Assembly (NCBI GenBank): GCA_045537045.1
Contig: JAZSOS010000031.1
Coordinates: forward strand, 1 to 49,931
Reading direction: 5' to 3'
Length of the DNA: 49,931 nt
Source: SIG480 sp045537045
GTDB taxonomy: Bacteria > Bacillota > Clostridia > Oscillospirales > JAAYXM01
The notes under the pieces are model-generated. The model ran no database searches. It saw only the letters and a program-made list of their open reading frames with translations, and had not been told where the DNA came from. Both the position numbers and the translations under genes were made by a program. Shown here in pieces: positions 25,780 through 33,674 of this stretch (positions within the stretch are counted from its first letter, which is position 1; every line of letters starts with the position of its first letter).

Positions 25780-27657
25780 TTATTTAAGATAAATTACTCG
25801 TACCATTCCACCTGCTGATTGAATCCTGTCATAATAAATCCAGATATTTCCGGTATAGGATATCGCTTCATCAAGTGTTGTTTTGATTTTGGTATTATCA
25901 ACAACTTTATATACCTGAACATTTGGTGAAATTCTGTGCTTAACGTTTCCTCCAACTGTTGCATATGACGGAGTAAGTAAAGTTACGTTTGTTGCCCTCA
26001 TAAGATTTTTTGCCTCGGAAAGCTCCCCGTTGTCATAAATAAATATGCAGGGACCTTCTGAGAGACTCGTAACAGTTCCGCTGAAAACAACGGTTCCAGT
26101 TTTTCCTTCAAAATTATAGTGGTATGTGTATTTGGAAGGAGACTGGCCGCCGGCGCCATCGCTTACGGTAGTGCGGTCGACTTTTGTTATAAGACCGTAT
26201 TTATGCATATCTCCTGTAACATCGGTCAGTATAAGACCCTCTATTGCTCCTGAAGCATTCGTTGTAGAAAGAAGAATGTTTTCTGATTTTAAGTTTACAC
26301 CATCAAGGCGGGAAAGTGTAAGTTGCACCATATTTCCGTTGTCATCAATTTCGATAATTTTTATGTTTTGTGAAATCGGAGAGTTGCCCCAGGTAAGGGC
26401 AGATGCATTTATATATCCGGACCGATTTCCGTTGCCTTTTGAAATTGTACGTATTTTTCCGGTTGCGTAATCAACTTCGACAGCTTTACCGACGAGCGCC
26501 GTAGAATTGTCAGCTTTTTCTACGTCAACGCTGCTTCCGTCAAGAGTCAGAATTGTTGCGTAGTATCCGCTTGTTTTTGTTCCGTCTGTTGCGGTAAGTG
26601 TTTTTGAGGAAACTCCTGTAACAACTCCGATTATTGATTCGTAAAGCTTGCCTGCCTCGTATGCATCACATACATTACCGTTTTTATCAAGAAGCATCGT
26701 CACTGTTTCTCCGACCTCAAGACCGTCGAGACCAAAGGCACGTTGAGCTGCATAGTAGGGGAGAGTGTAAGTTACTCCCGAAACGGTAACTGATGTCGGA
26801 GCCTCTTTGTTCGGTGTAATGGCTTCAAGTATGCCGGAGATCTTCTTTGAGTATGCCCATATAGCATTGCTTTTTTTGTTGTAGTAAATTACGTCATAGT
26901 TTTCGATATCGGAAATGTTTGCACCGTTGCCATTGCGATATACGCGCGCAGAAGATAGTCCGAGCGAAGAAATGGTTCCGGTTTTAACGGTTACAGGACC
27001 GTTTACATTTTCACCAAGAACATCGCCGATTGTGAGAAGCTCGCTGGATGGAGTGTATCCAAGAGTTTGAGCATAAATTGTTGTGCTACCCTTTGGCTCG
27101 GTATTCAGAAGATTGTAAACAAGCTTTGCCATTTCGCTTCTGATGATGGGATTTCCGGCTGATATGTAAACCTCATCGGAAAGCCCGATATCTGCCGCCT
27201 TTGCGATTTGTCCGGCAGGATATGCACCAGTATAATCAGCGTTTGTATAGCCGAGAAGCCTGAGCATTGCGCTGAGTGCCTCTTCGTATTTTATATAGCT
27301 GTTCGGGCGGAAAGTTCCGTCAGAATATCCGGTCATGAATTTGTTTTTAGATGCAACGCTTATATAGGGTGCGCCCCAATGCGTAAACATTACATCTGCG
27401 AAAGGAGAAACCCGCGAGGTGGAAGTTGCCGCACCTTTATACTGTGATGCAGAAACAAGAATTTTTGCAAGGGCTGCACGTGTAACATATTGGCTTTCGT
27501 TAAAATTTCCTTTTGCGTCATAGGTCATGATTTCCATAACGTCGAGGATGCTTTCAATGTCATCGTCTGACGGTAAATTTGATGCTCTGGCAGGAACAAA
27601 AAGAGATAAAAGAATCGTTGCCGAGAGAAGAACCGAAATAAATTTTTTCATATTCAT
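25780..27657 (-). CDS. Secreted S-layer homology (SLH) domain protein
   Basis: The 625-residue protein has a signal peptide (MKKFISVLLSATILLSLFVPARA, cut near residue 25). About three SLH modules occupy residues 30-200, with the typical pieces VTRAALAKIL, FADVMFTHWGAPYISVASKNKFMTGYSDGTFRPNSYIKYEEALSAMLRLLGY and IIRSEMAKLVYNLL; they bind pyruvylated secondary cell wall polymer. The rest is a beta-rich region of repeated short strands with no enzyme motif seen. It is the last gene of the adaptor-ATPase-permease operon, 15 bp after the permease, so it may be the surface partner of that exporter. Start could be ATG 27657 or 27651; AAGGGG spacing favours the second. Confidence 0.9.
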   Translation of the reverse strand: MNMKKFISVLLSATILLSLFVPARASNLPSDDDIESILDVMEIMTYDAKGNFNESQYVTRAALAKILVSASQYKGAATSTSRVSPFADVMFTHWGAPYISVASKNKFMTGYSDGTFRPNSYIKYEEALSAMLRLLGYTNADYTGAYPAGQIAKAADIGLSDEVYISAGNPIIRSEMAKLVYNLLNTEPKGSTTIYAQTLGYTPSSELLTIGDVLGENVNGPVTVKTGTISSLGLSSARVYRNGNGANISDIENYDVIYYNKKSNAIWAYSKKISGILEAITPNKEAPTSVTVSGVTYTLPYYAAQRAFGLDGLEVGETVTMLLDKNGNVCDAYEAGKLYESIIGVVTGVSSKTLTATDGTKTSGYYATILTLDGSSVDVEKADNSTALVGKAVEVDYATGKIRTISKGNGNRSGYINASALTWGNSPISQNIKIIEIDDNGNMVQLTLSRLDGVNLKSENILLSTTNASGAIEGLILTDVTGDMHKYGLITKVDRTTVSDGAGGQSPSKYTYHYNFEGKTGTVVFSGTVTSLSEGPCIFIYDNGELSEAKNLMRATNVTLLTPSYATVGGNVKHRISPNVQVYKVVDNTKIKTTLDEAISYTGNIWIYYDRIQSAGGMVRVIYLK

Positions 27658-27672
27658 ATGTCCCCTTATTAT

Positions 27673-28851
27673 TTAGTCGTGACGCAATGCGTCGATGGGA
27701 TTTAGTTTTGATGCCTTTGCGGCAGGAAAATATCCGAAAAGTATGCCGATTAGAACGGATACAGAGAAGGATAGGATTACTGCCGAAATGGATATTCCGC
27801 TTGAAACACCGAGAAGTCCGGCAAGAAATGATGACATTATGGCACCTAAAATAATCCCGATAATTCCGCCTATTCCGCTCGTTATAATCGCCTCAATAAC
27901 AAATTGCGAGAGGATGTCGCGTCTTTTTCCTCCAATAGCCTTCCTTATACCGATTTCACGGGTTCTTTCGGTGACGGAAACAAGCATTATGTTCATGATT
28001 CCAATACCTCCGACAAGAAGTGAAATTGCCGCAATTCCGGCCAGCACAGTTGAAAGCGTACCCATAAGATCTTCTATTGTATCAACAAGTTCAGAAAGGT
28101 TTGAAACATTATACGCATCTTCGTCCTCAAAGATATCATATAAATAATCTTCTATTACTTTTTTTGCTTCTTCTATAACCGAAGCATCCGTTGCAACGTA
28201 GGTGTAACTTGTTATTCTTCCATTTCGTGATAGCCGCGAGGCAACTGAATATGGAAGAATAACCATATTGTCCGAACTGCTTTCTGTGCTGTCGGCTTCT
28301 TCCTCAAGAACTCCGACAACAGTATAAGCTGAACCGTTAATTTTCAGGATTTTCCCAATGGGGTCGGAGGTTCCGAAAAGTTCGTTTGCGATATAAGTTC
28401 CTATAACGCAGACACAGTTTCTGTTTGTTGTATCTATATAAGAGATAAATCGTCCGTTTGACACCGCATAATCTTTGATTTGGGCAAATTCTTCATTACC
28501 GCCGTAAACCGAGGTTGTTGTATTTGTTGAACCATATTTTGCGGTTGCACCCATTATGCTTACAGATGGAGTAACGTTTGCGAAAAGGTCGTGATTGTCG
28601 TCTGCAAGTTGTAACATTTCCTCGGGCTTTATATTCATATTTCCTCCGCGACCATTCAGAGAAACGGTTATATTATTTGTTCCCATTGAATTAAATGAGG
28701 AAACCATATCATTTGAAAACCCCTGAACGACGCTAACAAGGGTAATAACAGATGCGATACCGATTATAACGCCGAGCATCGTAAGGAAAGAACGCATTTT
28801 GTTACCGGAAATGCTTTTGAGTGCGAGTTTAAGACATTGAAAGATATTCAT
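27673..28851 (-). CDS. MacB-type ABC transporter permease
   Basis: A 392-residue permease with the MacB topology: one N-terminal helix (SFLTMLGVIIGIASVITLVSVVQG, about residues 20-45), a large extracytoplasmic MacB_PCD domain (about 46-265), and three C-terminal helices of the FtsX fold (VLAGIAAISLLVGGIGIMNIMLVSV; TERTREIGIRKAIGGKRRDI is the cytoplasmic coupling loop; then two more). MacB proteins transmit ATP-driven motion across the membrane rather than carrying substrate through it. It pairs with the ATPase 15 bp upstream and the adaptor before that. Confidence 0.94.
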   Translation of the reverse strand: MNIFQCLKLALKSISGNKMRSFLTMLGVIIGIASVITLVSVVQGFSNDMVSSFNSMGTNNITVSLNGRGGNMNIKPEEMLQLADDNHDLFANVTPSVSIMGATAKYGSTNTTTSVYGGNEEFAQIKDYAVSNGRFISYIDTTNRNCVCVIGTYIANELFGTSDPIGKILKINGSAYTVVGVLEEEADSTESSSDNMVILPYSVASRLSRNGRITSYTYVATDASVIEEAKKVIEDYLYDIFEDEDAYNVSNLSELVDTIEDLMGTLSTVLAGIAAISLLVGGIGIMNIMLVSVTERTREIGIRKAIGGKRRDILSQFVIEAIITSGIGGIIGIILGAIMSSFLAGLLGVSSGISISAVILSFSVSVLIGILFGYFPAAKASKLNPIDALRHD

Positions 28852-28866
28852 AAATACACCTCTGCA

Positions 28867-29565
28867 CTATTCAAGATTTTCGTACCTCGGAACATTAGTG
28901 GTATCCGAAATGATTTTTCCGTCGTGAATTCGTATAATACGCTTTGCGCATTCTGCAATTCCGGTATCATGGGTGATAAGGATTACGGTTTTTCCGTCTT
29001 CGTTAAGCTTCATAAGGAACTTCATAACGTCTTTTCCTGTTTTCGAATCGAGCGCTCCGGTTGGCTCGTCGGCAAGGATAACAGGAGGGTTTGCCGCAAG
29101 AGCGCGAGCGATTGAAACACGCTGTTGTTGACCTCCGGAAAGTTGGTTGGGCATATGATGCAGTCTGTCGGCGAGACCTACACGTTCAAGTGAGGTGATT
29201 ACCATTTTTTTTCGTTTTGATGCGGGGATTCCCTGATAAATAAGAGGAAGCTCCACATTTTCGTATATATTATTTTTGGATATCAGATTGTATTGTTGAA
29301 AGATAAACCCCAATGTTTTATTGCGTATTGTTGCAAGCGCATTGTCCGAAAGCTCTGAAACATCCGTTCCGTTAAGTCGGTATGTTCCTCTTGTCGGAAC
29401 ATCCAGTGCACCTATAATGTTCATGCATGTAGATTTTCCGGAACCCGATTTTCCGACAATGGCGACAAACTCGCCTTCAGCTATTCGGAAAGAAACTCCG
29501 TCAAGCGCACGTACTTCGTTTTCTCCCTCGTCGTAAATTTTATAAACATCGCAAAGTTCTATCAT
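28867..29565 (-). CDS. MacB-type ABC transporter ATP-binding protein
   Basis: The 232-residue ATPase contains Walker A GKSGSGKST (38-46), Q-loop FIFQQYNLI, signature LSGGQQQRV (142-150), Walker B VILADEPTGALD (162-173) and switch His in LITHDTG. It is of the LolD/MacB/FtsE-like type that works with four-helix MacB permeases. Its ATG overlaps the stop of the adaptor gene by 4 bases. Unlike Gram-negative MacB, ATPase and permease are separate chains here, as is usual in Firmicutes. Confidence 0.95.
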   Translation of the reverse strand: MIELCDVYKIYDEGENEVRALDGVSFRIAEGEFVAIVGKSGSGKSTCMNIIGALDVPTRGTYRLNGTDVSELSDNALATIRNKTLGFIFQQYNLISKNNIYENVELPLIYQGIPASKRKKMVITSLERVGLADRLHHMPNQLSGGQQQRVSIARALAANPPVILADEPTGALDSKTGKDVMKFLMKLNEDGKTVILITHDTGIAECAKRIIRIHDGKIISDTTNVPRYENLE

Positions 29566-31457
29566 CGCATACCTCCGGTCATACCGCCGCTCATGCCGCT
29601 CGGGCGCATACTGCCAGAAGGCATTCCTCCCATACCCCCTGTCGACATTCCGCCTCCCATATTACCGTGGAATCCGCCCATGCCGAATGGCGATGTTGTT
29701 GTAGAGGTATTTTTTATGACAGTATAGTAAATCACATCGTCCTCAGAAAGTCCGGAAACTATTTCGACATAGTCGTCGTTTGCATCGCCTGTTTCGACCA
29801 TAATGTACTTGTATCCTTCGGGGGCGTCAGGAAGCCTGAGTTCTCGCGGTTTGCCTGTTGGAACTTGCTGAGTTTTGTTGTTTTTCTCCTCGGTTTTAGC
29901 GTTACCAGTGGACGTTTTTTCTCCGTCATTGTTATTGCGTTCAGGGAGAATTATATCTTCAGGCATATTATCCGGTTTTGAGTCAGCAAAAGCACTGTCA
30001 TCTGTCGGAGACGCTTTCTTTATCACTTCCTCTGCTGTTATCCCGGAAATGTTTGAACTCTCTTCAACGAGAACGAGATTTCCTCGCGTTACCGCATTTA
30101 CAGGAATCATAAGCACATCTTTTGCGTTGCTTATGTCTATTTCGGCATCAACATTCATACCGGGAAGAAGTCCTTCGTATTCGGATATGACAATAGTAAC
30201 TGGATAAACAGTAACGCCGCTTGTTGCCGTACCGATGATGCTTACAGTGTCAACGATTCCTTCAAATGTTTTATCAGGGATAGCATCAGCAGTGACATCA
30301 ACTGTTTGACCAACCTTAATATTTTGTATATACAGTTCGTCTACGGATATTTCAAATGTCAGCTTCGACATGTCAGCAACAATAGCAAGGGAGGATTTGT
30401 TTCCGTCAAGAGTGTCTCCTTCTTTCATTGTTTTGGAAATAACCGTTCCTGCAATGGGAGATTTGATTGTATAGTCGTTAAGCTTTTCAATTTGGTCATC
30501 AAGTGAAAGCTTTGAGTTTTTGAGTGATAATTCACTGTTTCGAAGATCAGAATTCGAGCTGTCATCCGTTATTTTCATAATAAGATTACCGCCGATAATT
30601 TTATCTCCTTTTGAGTATGAAAGCGCTTCAATCTCCCCGGAAACCTCTGCTGTAACAATCTTAGTGATGACTTCTTCAACTGTTCCCGTATCGTTGCAAG
30701 CATAATTTTCAACGGTTGCCGTGACTGTTTCGCCGGGCAATATCGCACCGGGGTTTTTGAAGGTGATTTCGACATCAGAGACTATTGCGCCTGCCTCTGT
30801 CGTATATGTACCGGTTGTTACATGAGAAACCGTGCCTGCGTGTTCTTCGTTTCTATCATCAAAGTAAATGGTTGCAGCTTGATTTATATAAATATTTTTT
30901 GCATTTGCGGCAAGGAAAGGAATGCGAACTGTGAGATATTCGGTGTTTCTTATTTCACAAAGTTTAGTTCCGGCATTTATCTCATCGCCGTTTTCTACAT
31001 ACATTTCTGTTATAACACCTGTTATTGGAGATTCCACGGTTCTGTTTGCCTGAGTTTTGTTATAGTTTCTTACTTTTTCGTCATGAGATATAAGTTGTTG
31101 TTCATAGCTTGTTTCCGAACGCTCTATACTGTTTTGGGCAGATTCTGAATCTACAACATAAAGAACTTGGTCTTTTGAAACATCAGTTCCGACTGTGACG
31201 TAATCCTCAAGAATTTCTCCGGTAACAATGGATTGAATTTCATACTGTTCAATTGGCTCAACTGTACCGCTTCCGGTTACGGAAACGGTTATATCACCGC
31301 GCTTTACGGTGTATGCTTCGTATTCCGCCGAAGCTTGGGTTACATCACCTCCGCCACAAGAGCCTAAGAGCCATACGAGCAAGAGTGTAGCAGCAAGGAA
31401 AGCTGCGATAAGCCCTATAATTTTCTTTTTTGTAAGTTTTGGGAAACTGATTTTCAT
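29562..31457 (-). CDS. MacA/HlyD-type adaptor with Gly/Met-rich tail
   Basis: A 631-residue membrane-anchored periplasmic-adaptor-like protein. It has one N-terminal helix (13-32) followed by LLGSC, which might be a marginal lipobox. Two successive lipoyl/barrel-sandwich modules are seen: residues about 55-180 (VKRGDITVSVTGSGTVEP ... VESPITGVITEMYVENGDEI) and about 265-370 (TAEVSGEIEALSYSKGD ... IKSPIAGTVISKTMKEGD). A beta-barrel follows (371-460), then an Asn/Lys/Glu-rich linker (470-540) and a C-terminal tail (590-631) of mostly Gly, Met and Ser. MacA proteins are usually near 370 residues, so this one is much enlarged. ATG 31457 has GGAGG 8 bases upstream; a TTG 15 bases earlier lies on that site. 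Confidence 0.88.
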   Translation of the reverse strand: MKISFPKLTKKKIIGLIAAFLAATLLLVWLLGSCGGGDVTQASAEYEAYTVKRGDITVSVTGSGTVEPIEQYEIQSIVTGEILEDYVTVGTDVSKDQVLYVVDSESAQNSIERSETSYEQQLISHDEKVRNYNKTQANRTVESPITGVITEMYVENGDEINAGTKLCEIRNTEYLTVRIPFLAANAKNIYINQAATIYFDDRNEEHAGTVSHVTTGTYTTEAGAIVSDVEITFKNPGAILPGETVTATVENYACNDTGTVEEVITKIVTAEVSGEIEALSYSKGDKIIGGNLIMKITDDSSNSDLRNSELSLKNSKLSLDDQIEKLNDYTIKSPIAGTVISKTMKEGDTLDGNKSSLAIVADMSKLTFEISVDELYIQNIKVGQTVDVTADAIPDKTFEGIVDTVSIIGTATSGVTVYPVTIVISEYEGLLPGMNVDAEIDISNAKDVLMIPVNAVTRGNLVLVEESSNISGITAEEVIKKASPTDDSAFADSKPDNMPEDIILPERNNNDGEKTSTGNAKTEEKNNKTQQVPTGKPRELRLPDAPEGYKYIMVETGDANDDYVEIVSGLSEDDVIYYTVIKNTSTTTSPFGMGGFHGNMGGGMSTGGMGGMPSGSMRPSGMSGGMTGGMR

Positions 31458-31480
31458 TCTGAATTCCTCCAAAAGTTTTA

Positions 31481-31496
31481 TGGTATAAGTATACCA
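31481..31496 (-). promoter_or_regulatory. Extended -10 promoter inside an inverted repeat
   Basis: TGGTATA-AG-TATACCA is a 7+2+7 inverted repeat. On the minus strand it contains an extended -10, TGGTATACT, 24 or more bases before the adaptor start; no good -35 is seen. The symmetry could be an operator for a local repressor. Confidence 0.45.
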
Positions 31497-31612
31497 GTAA
31501 TTTATTGCTTGTTTATCACATTAAAATAAATAATTTGTAAATTTAATTCTGTTTAAAAGATATGAAGTTATAATATTGTGTTATAACCAGTCGAATTTGC
31601 CATAGAAAGTTC

Positions 31613-31641
31613 TTTACATTCGCATTGTAAAATGATAAAAT
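31613..31641 (+). promoter_or_regulatory. Predicted promoter of hslO
   Basis: TTTACA at 31613 and TAAAAT at 31636 with a 17-base spacer, 30 bases before the ATG. Confidence 0.55.
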
Positions 31642-31671
31642 ATTATGGAAGAAAAATTACGGAGGATACAT

Positions 31672-32559
31672 ATGTCAGACAGAATAATTCGTGCCGTTAC
31701 TTGTGACGGTGCAATAAAAATACTTGCGATGACAGCACGTGAAACTGTTGAGGAAGCGCGTCGAATCCATGATCTTACACCGCTTACATCTGCTGCACTG
31801 GGAAGAACTCTTGTTGCAGCATCGCTTCTCGGAAATGACTTAAAGGGGGAAAACGATACTATAACCGTCAGAATAGATTCTGACGGACCGATAGGATCAA
31901 TCGTTGCGGTTTCGGATAGTCTTGGATATGTGCGCGGATATTGCAAAAATCCGCAAGCAGACCTCCCGGTACGTGAGAGTGACAGAAAGATAGACGTTTC
32001 AGGCGGTGTCGGAAACGGTACATTGAGTATAATAAAAGATCTTGGGATGAAAGAACCTTATATAGGTCAGACACAGCTTGTAAGTGGCGAGATTGCAGAG
32101 GATATCACCGCATATCTTGCAACCAGTGAGCAGATACCCTCTGTGTGTGCACTCGGGGTTCTGGTTGAGAGGGATTGGTCAATCCGCGCGGCAGGTGGGT
32201 ATATTATCCAGCTTCTTCCGGGGGTGTATGATGATGAGATAGACCGCTTGGAAGAATGCATAAAGAAAGCTCGCGCTGTAACGGAATGTCTTGATGAGGG
32301 TATGAGCCTTGAAGAGATACTTAAAACTACGCTCACAGGCTTTGAGATAGAAGTTCTGGATGAATATGAGGTAGGATATAAATGCACCTGCTCACGCGAA
32401 AGGACACGCGGGGTGCTTACGTCAATAGGTGCAGACGAGCTTCGCACAATCGCTGAAGAAGACGGACAGGCTGAGGTTAACTGTCAGTTTTGCGATAATA
32501 AGTATCTTTTTGATAAAGAAGAACTTTGTGAGATAATTGGGGAAATAGAAAACAAATAG
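31672..32559 (+). CDS. hslO: Redox-regulated chaperone Hsp33
   Basis: Hsp33 is a holdase switched on by oxidation. The 295-residue protein starts MSDRIIRAVTCDG and holds the substrate-binding N-terminal domain, the linker, and the C-terminal zinc switch with Cys238-x-Cys240 (YKCTCSRER) and Cys271-x2-Cys274 (NCQFC), all four ligands intact. The ATG at 31672 has CGGAGG 7 bases upstream and gives the normal N-terminus; an earlier ATG at 31645 would add nine residues and lacks such a site. It stands near groESL, giving a small protein-folding neighbourhood. Own promoter and terminator. Confidence 0.96.
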   Translation: MSDRIIRAVTCDGAIKILAMTARETVEEARRIHDLTPLTSAALGRTLVAASLLGNDLKGENDTITVRIDSDGPIGSIVAVSDSLGYVRGYCKNPQADLPVRESDRKIDVSGGVGNGTLSIIKDLGMKEPYIGQTQLVSGEIAEDITAYLATSEQIPSVCALGVLVERDWSIRAAGGYIIQLLPGVYDDEIDRLEECIKKARAVTECLDEGMSLEEILKTTLTGFEIEVLDEYEVGYKCTCSRERTRGVLTSIGADELRTIAEEDGQAEVNCQFCDNKYLFDKEELCEIIGEIENK

Positions 32560-32566
32560 TTAGAAA

Positions 32567-32607
32567 GAAACGGGACTTGCGGTTACTTGTCCTGTTTCTT
32601 TTTTTTT
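32567..32607 (+). terminator. Terminator of hslO
   Basis: GAAACGGGAC (32567-32576) pairs with GTCCTGTTTC (32589-32598, one G-T pair), followed by nine T. Confidence 0.88.
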
Positions 32608-32671
32608 GCACAGAACAAGAAATTTCCGAATAAACTGTTACAGAAATAATTTTGCGTTGGAGGGAATGGTT

Positions 32672-32950
32672 ATGTCGAAAGACCTTGAGCATCTTGCTGA
32701 AAATCTTGCAGATACTGTAAACGGAAAAGGAAATATAAAAATGGATCAGATAATAAAGCTTTTGTCAACTGAGAGTGGAAAGCGTGTGCTTGCATCACTT
32801 ATGGCTGATGGCGGAGCGCGCATAAAAAATGCCGCCGAAGGTGCAAAACAGGGAAACCTTGATGGGGTGTCGTCTATTATATCATCAATCGCAGAGACAG
32901 AAGACGGAAAACAGATACTCAGCGAGCTTATGAACAGCAACAGAAAATAA
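32672..32950 (+). CDS. Small helical protein, unknown function (first of three)
   Basis: A 92-residue soluble protein, MSKDLEHLAENLADTV onward, rich in Lys, Asp, Ser and Gly. It seems built of two related helical units: an STESGKRVLASLM segment (about residues 32-44) and a TEDGKQILSELM segment (about 77-88), suggesting an internal duplication. No signal peptide or membrane helix. GGAGG lies 8 bases before ATG 32672, which is why the nearer ATG at 32666 is rejected. First of three tightly packed small genes between hslO and groL. I do not recognise the family. Confidence 0.75.
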   Translation: MSKDLEHLAENLADTVNGKGNIKMDQIIKLLSTESGKRVLASLMADGGARIKNAAEGAKQGNLDGVSSIISSIAETEDGKQILSELMNSNRK

Positions 32951-32972
32951 CAGAGAAAGGAGATTGCGCTTT

Positions 32973-33344
32973 GTGGCCGAGCTTGAAAATATAATCGAGA
33001 GTGTGATGTCTTCCCCCGAAAGCATGGGAAAGATTATGGATATCGTAAAGATGCTTGGTGGTGGGGAAGAAGCTGAAACAGAAAAGAAAGCTCCGGCTCT
33101 TCCTGTGCCGGGCGGGGACTTGCTTGGTCTGGATCCCGCGATGCTTTCTAAAATTATGGAGCTTATAGGAAGCTACAGTGCAGAGGATGATAGGCGCATA
33201 CGCTTGCTTGGTGCAATTCGTCCGTACCTGAAAGATGAAGACAGTTTTCATATTGATCGCGCGATACACATTGTTAAGCTTTCGCGTGTTGCAAAAGGTG
33301 TTTTATCGGAGTTCTTAAAGACGGGGGGAAAAAGAAATGTATAA
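32973..33344 (+). CDS. Small helical protein, unknown function (second of three)
   Basis: A 123-residue protein starting (GTG) VAELENIIESVMSSPESMGKIMDIVKMLGGG. A Gly/Glu/Pro-rich linker divides it from a second helical half, LGLDPAMLSKIMELIGSYSAEDDRRIRLLGAIRPYLKDED, ending with a basic helix RAIHIVKLSRVAKGVLSEFLK. The SPESMGKIMDIVKMLGG and DPAMLSKIMELIGSY segments look like two copies of one helical unit. GTG 32973 has AGGAG 10 bases upstream; a TTG at 32964 is too close. It overlaps the next gene by 8 bases. Soluble by prediction; role unknown. Confidence 0.75.
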   Translation: MAELENIIESVMSSPESMGKIMDIVKMLGGGEEAETEKKAPALPVPGGDLLGLDPAMLSKIMELIGSYSAEDDRRIRLLGAIRPYLKDEDSFHIDRAIHIVKLSRVAKGVLSEFLKTGGKRNV

Positions 33345-33618
33345 TAAATATTTGCAAAACGATATGAATGCTTTTTCAGAATTATACCGTCCGGTTGAAT
33401 ATGAAGGGGACACGTCAGACAAGGTACGTGAGGAAAAAACGCCTCATTACGCAACGACAGAGCGGCGGGAAAGATTTGACTTAAAGAAACTTCTTAGCGG
33501 ATTAGATGTTGAAAAAATGGGGATTTTACCAATTGTTCTCTTGCTTCTCCTGCTTCTTGATGTCGATGATGAAGAGCGACTAATAATAATTGTGCTTGCT
33601 GTCATATTCGGAATATAA
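33337..33618 (+). CDS. Small C-terminally anchored membrane protein, unknown function (third of three)
   Basis: A 93-residue protein with a charged, disordered N-terminal half (YNKYLQNDMNAFSELYRPVEYEG...) and two short very hydrophobic stretches at the end: GILPIVLLLLLLLDVDDEE and RLIIIVLAVIFGI. The end of the chain is embedded in or crosses the membrane. It overlaps the previous gene by 8 bases, with GGGGGGAAA as ribosome binding site, so the three small genes are coupled. They probably form one membrane-tethered assembly; function unknown. Confidence 0.75.
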   Translation: MYNKYLQNDMNAFSELYRPVEYEGDTSDKVREEKTPHYATTERRERFDLKKLLSGLDVEKMGILPIVLLLLLLLDVDDEERLIIIVLAVIFGI

Positions 33619-33625
33619 AATAATT

Positions 33626-33650
33626 GGCGGAACGCTTAATGCGTTCCGCC
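33626..33650. terminator. Terminator hairpin between the small-gene operon and groL
   Basis: GGCGGAACGC pairs perfectly with GCGTTCCGCC around TTAAT. T-runs are modest on either side; it lies between convergent stops and probably serves both. Confidence 0.75.
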
Positions 33651-33674
33651 ATCGTATATTTGTCTTTTGTGGGA

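Noticed and set aside
27619..27657. Choice of ATG 27657 as a firm start for the SLH protein
   Set aside because: The in-frame ATG at 27651 has better spacing to AAGGGG; both give the same mature secreted protein, so the start was left open.
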